NCBI GenBank assembly: GCA_005877705.1
Contig: VBNY01000213.1
Coordinates: 1-6,239, forward strand
Direction of reading: 5' to 3'
Source: Gammaproteobacteria bacterium
GTDB lineage: Bacteria; Pseudomonadota; Gammaproteobacteria; Steroidobacterales; Steroidobacteraceae
DNA: 6,239 nucleotides
This document shows positions 5,736 through 6,239 of the stretch, piece by piece. Position 1 is the first letter of the stretch. Every line of letters starts with the position of its first letter. Under the pieces are notes generated by a model that saw nothing but the letters and a program-made list of their open reading frames with translations, was not told the origin of the DNA and did not search any database. The translations under genes were made by a program, and so were the position numbers.

Positions 5736-6239
5736 TCAACCACCATGAGTGTCGGCCACGTCCAGCAGCGGCGCGTCGGGGCCCGCGATGGCGCTCGCCA
5801 GCGCGATCTGCGTCTGCAGCCCGGCGACGCCGTCGACGGTGAGCCGGTGTTGCCGCTGAAAGTCCCGCACCAGCCGCGTGAGCTCCGCATCGAACACATC
5901 GCCGACCGGGCCGTCGCTGCGCATTCCCTGCAAACGCTGCAGACTCTCACGCAGCCAGCGCACGTCGGCGCCCCGCATTCCGGGTGAGAGCGGCTTCACC
6001 GGGTTGGTCCCCGGTCGCCACAGCATCACGAAATCGCCGAACCAGTAACGCGACAGCTCGCCGATGCCGACGTCGTGGGGCGTGCCGCCCAGATCGATGC
6101 GCGCGCGCTCGTCGTCGAGGCGCGTGAGCACCACCTGATGGGTGCCACCGGCGCCGTCGTTGAGAAGCAGAATCGCAGGGTGATTGTACAGCCGCAGCTG
6201 CCCGAATGAGGCGCGCTGCGCGAGGCATTCGAGGCCTTG
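5736..6239 (-). CDS. gspA: Type II secretion ATPase-associated protein GspA (ExeA-like), C-terminal part (5' end outside window)
   Basis: The frame is open to the last base of the window, so the N-terminal AAA ATPase domain expected in this family lies outside. The visible 167 residues start with a C39-peptidase-like segment that typically follows the ATPase (GLECLAQRASFGQLRL, then HPAILLLNDG, HQVVLTRLDDERARIDLGG and the RYWFGDFVMLWRP end at about residue 76). A peptidoglycan-binding domain 1 then spans about 85-147: SPGMRGADVRWLRESLQRLQ, DAELTRLVRDFQRQHRLTVD, GVAGLQTQIAL. This half acts in the periplasm, where the GspA-GspB complex binds peptidoglycan to support secretin insertion. A GTG at 6134 falls in the middle of the C39-like segment and is not the true start. 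gspB follows 3 bases after the stop, which is the usual pairing. Confidence 0.93.
   Translation of the reverse strand, partial: QGLECLAQRASFGQLRLYNHPAILLLNDGAGGTHQVVLTRLDDERARIDLGGTPHDVGIGELSRYWFGDFVMLWRPGTNPVKPLSPGMRGADVRWLRESLQRLQGMRSDGPVGDVFDAELTRLVRDFQRQHRLTVDGVAGLQTQIALASAIAGPDAPLLDVADTHGG
5739..5744 (-). promoter_or_regulatory. Ribosome binding site of gspB inside the gspA end
   Basis: GGTGGT on the minus strand lies within the last two glycine codons of gspA and ends 6 bases before the gspB ATG. It supports the gspB start at 5732 and coupling with gspA. Confidence 0.55.

Overview
The window is GC-rich (clearly above 60%) and tightly packed with bacterial genes. A gspA-gspB pair of the type II secretion system, a Gram-negative TonB-type C-terminal domain and a proteobacterial nucleotide-transporter-like MFS protein point to a Gram-negative proteobacterium. 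A high-GC gammaproteobacterium (Xanthomonadales/Steroidobacterales-like) is my best guess, but this rests on general resemblance only. I see no tRNA, rRNA, CRISPR array, insertion sequence or attachment site.

Layout, left to right. (1) Bases 2-436, plus strand: the C-terminal end of a membrane transporter of the MFS / ATP:ADP-antiporter-like kind. (2) Bases 422-3813, minus strand: a two-gene unit. The upstream gene (1789-3813) encodes an inner-membrane protein with a cytoplasmic receiver-like domain, one membrane helix, a long periplasmic helical-repeat region and a TonB C-terminal domain. The downstream gene (422-1792) encodes a soluble Ser/Thr kinase with its own degenerate receiver domain. 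The two overlap by an ATGA start/stop, so they are probably translationally coupled. (3) Bases 3814-4063: a 250-base divergent intergenic region, the only real gap in the window, with weak promoter candidates on both strands. (4) Bases 4064-4999, plus strand: a secreted protein of unknown function that may contain two NTF2-like halves. (5) Bases 5016-6239, minus strand: gspB (complete) and the 3' end of gspA, 3 bases apart, which supply the accessory complex for secretin assembly and peptidoglycan handling in type II secretion.

The most interesting part is the kinase/TonB pair. The kinase and the membrane protein each carry a receiver domain, each lacks a different part of the phosphorylation site, and the membrane protein links such a domain across the inner membrane to a TonB-like tail that could contact an outer-membrane partner. 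Function is inference; no partner receptor or ExbB/ExbD lies in the window.
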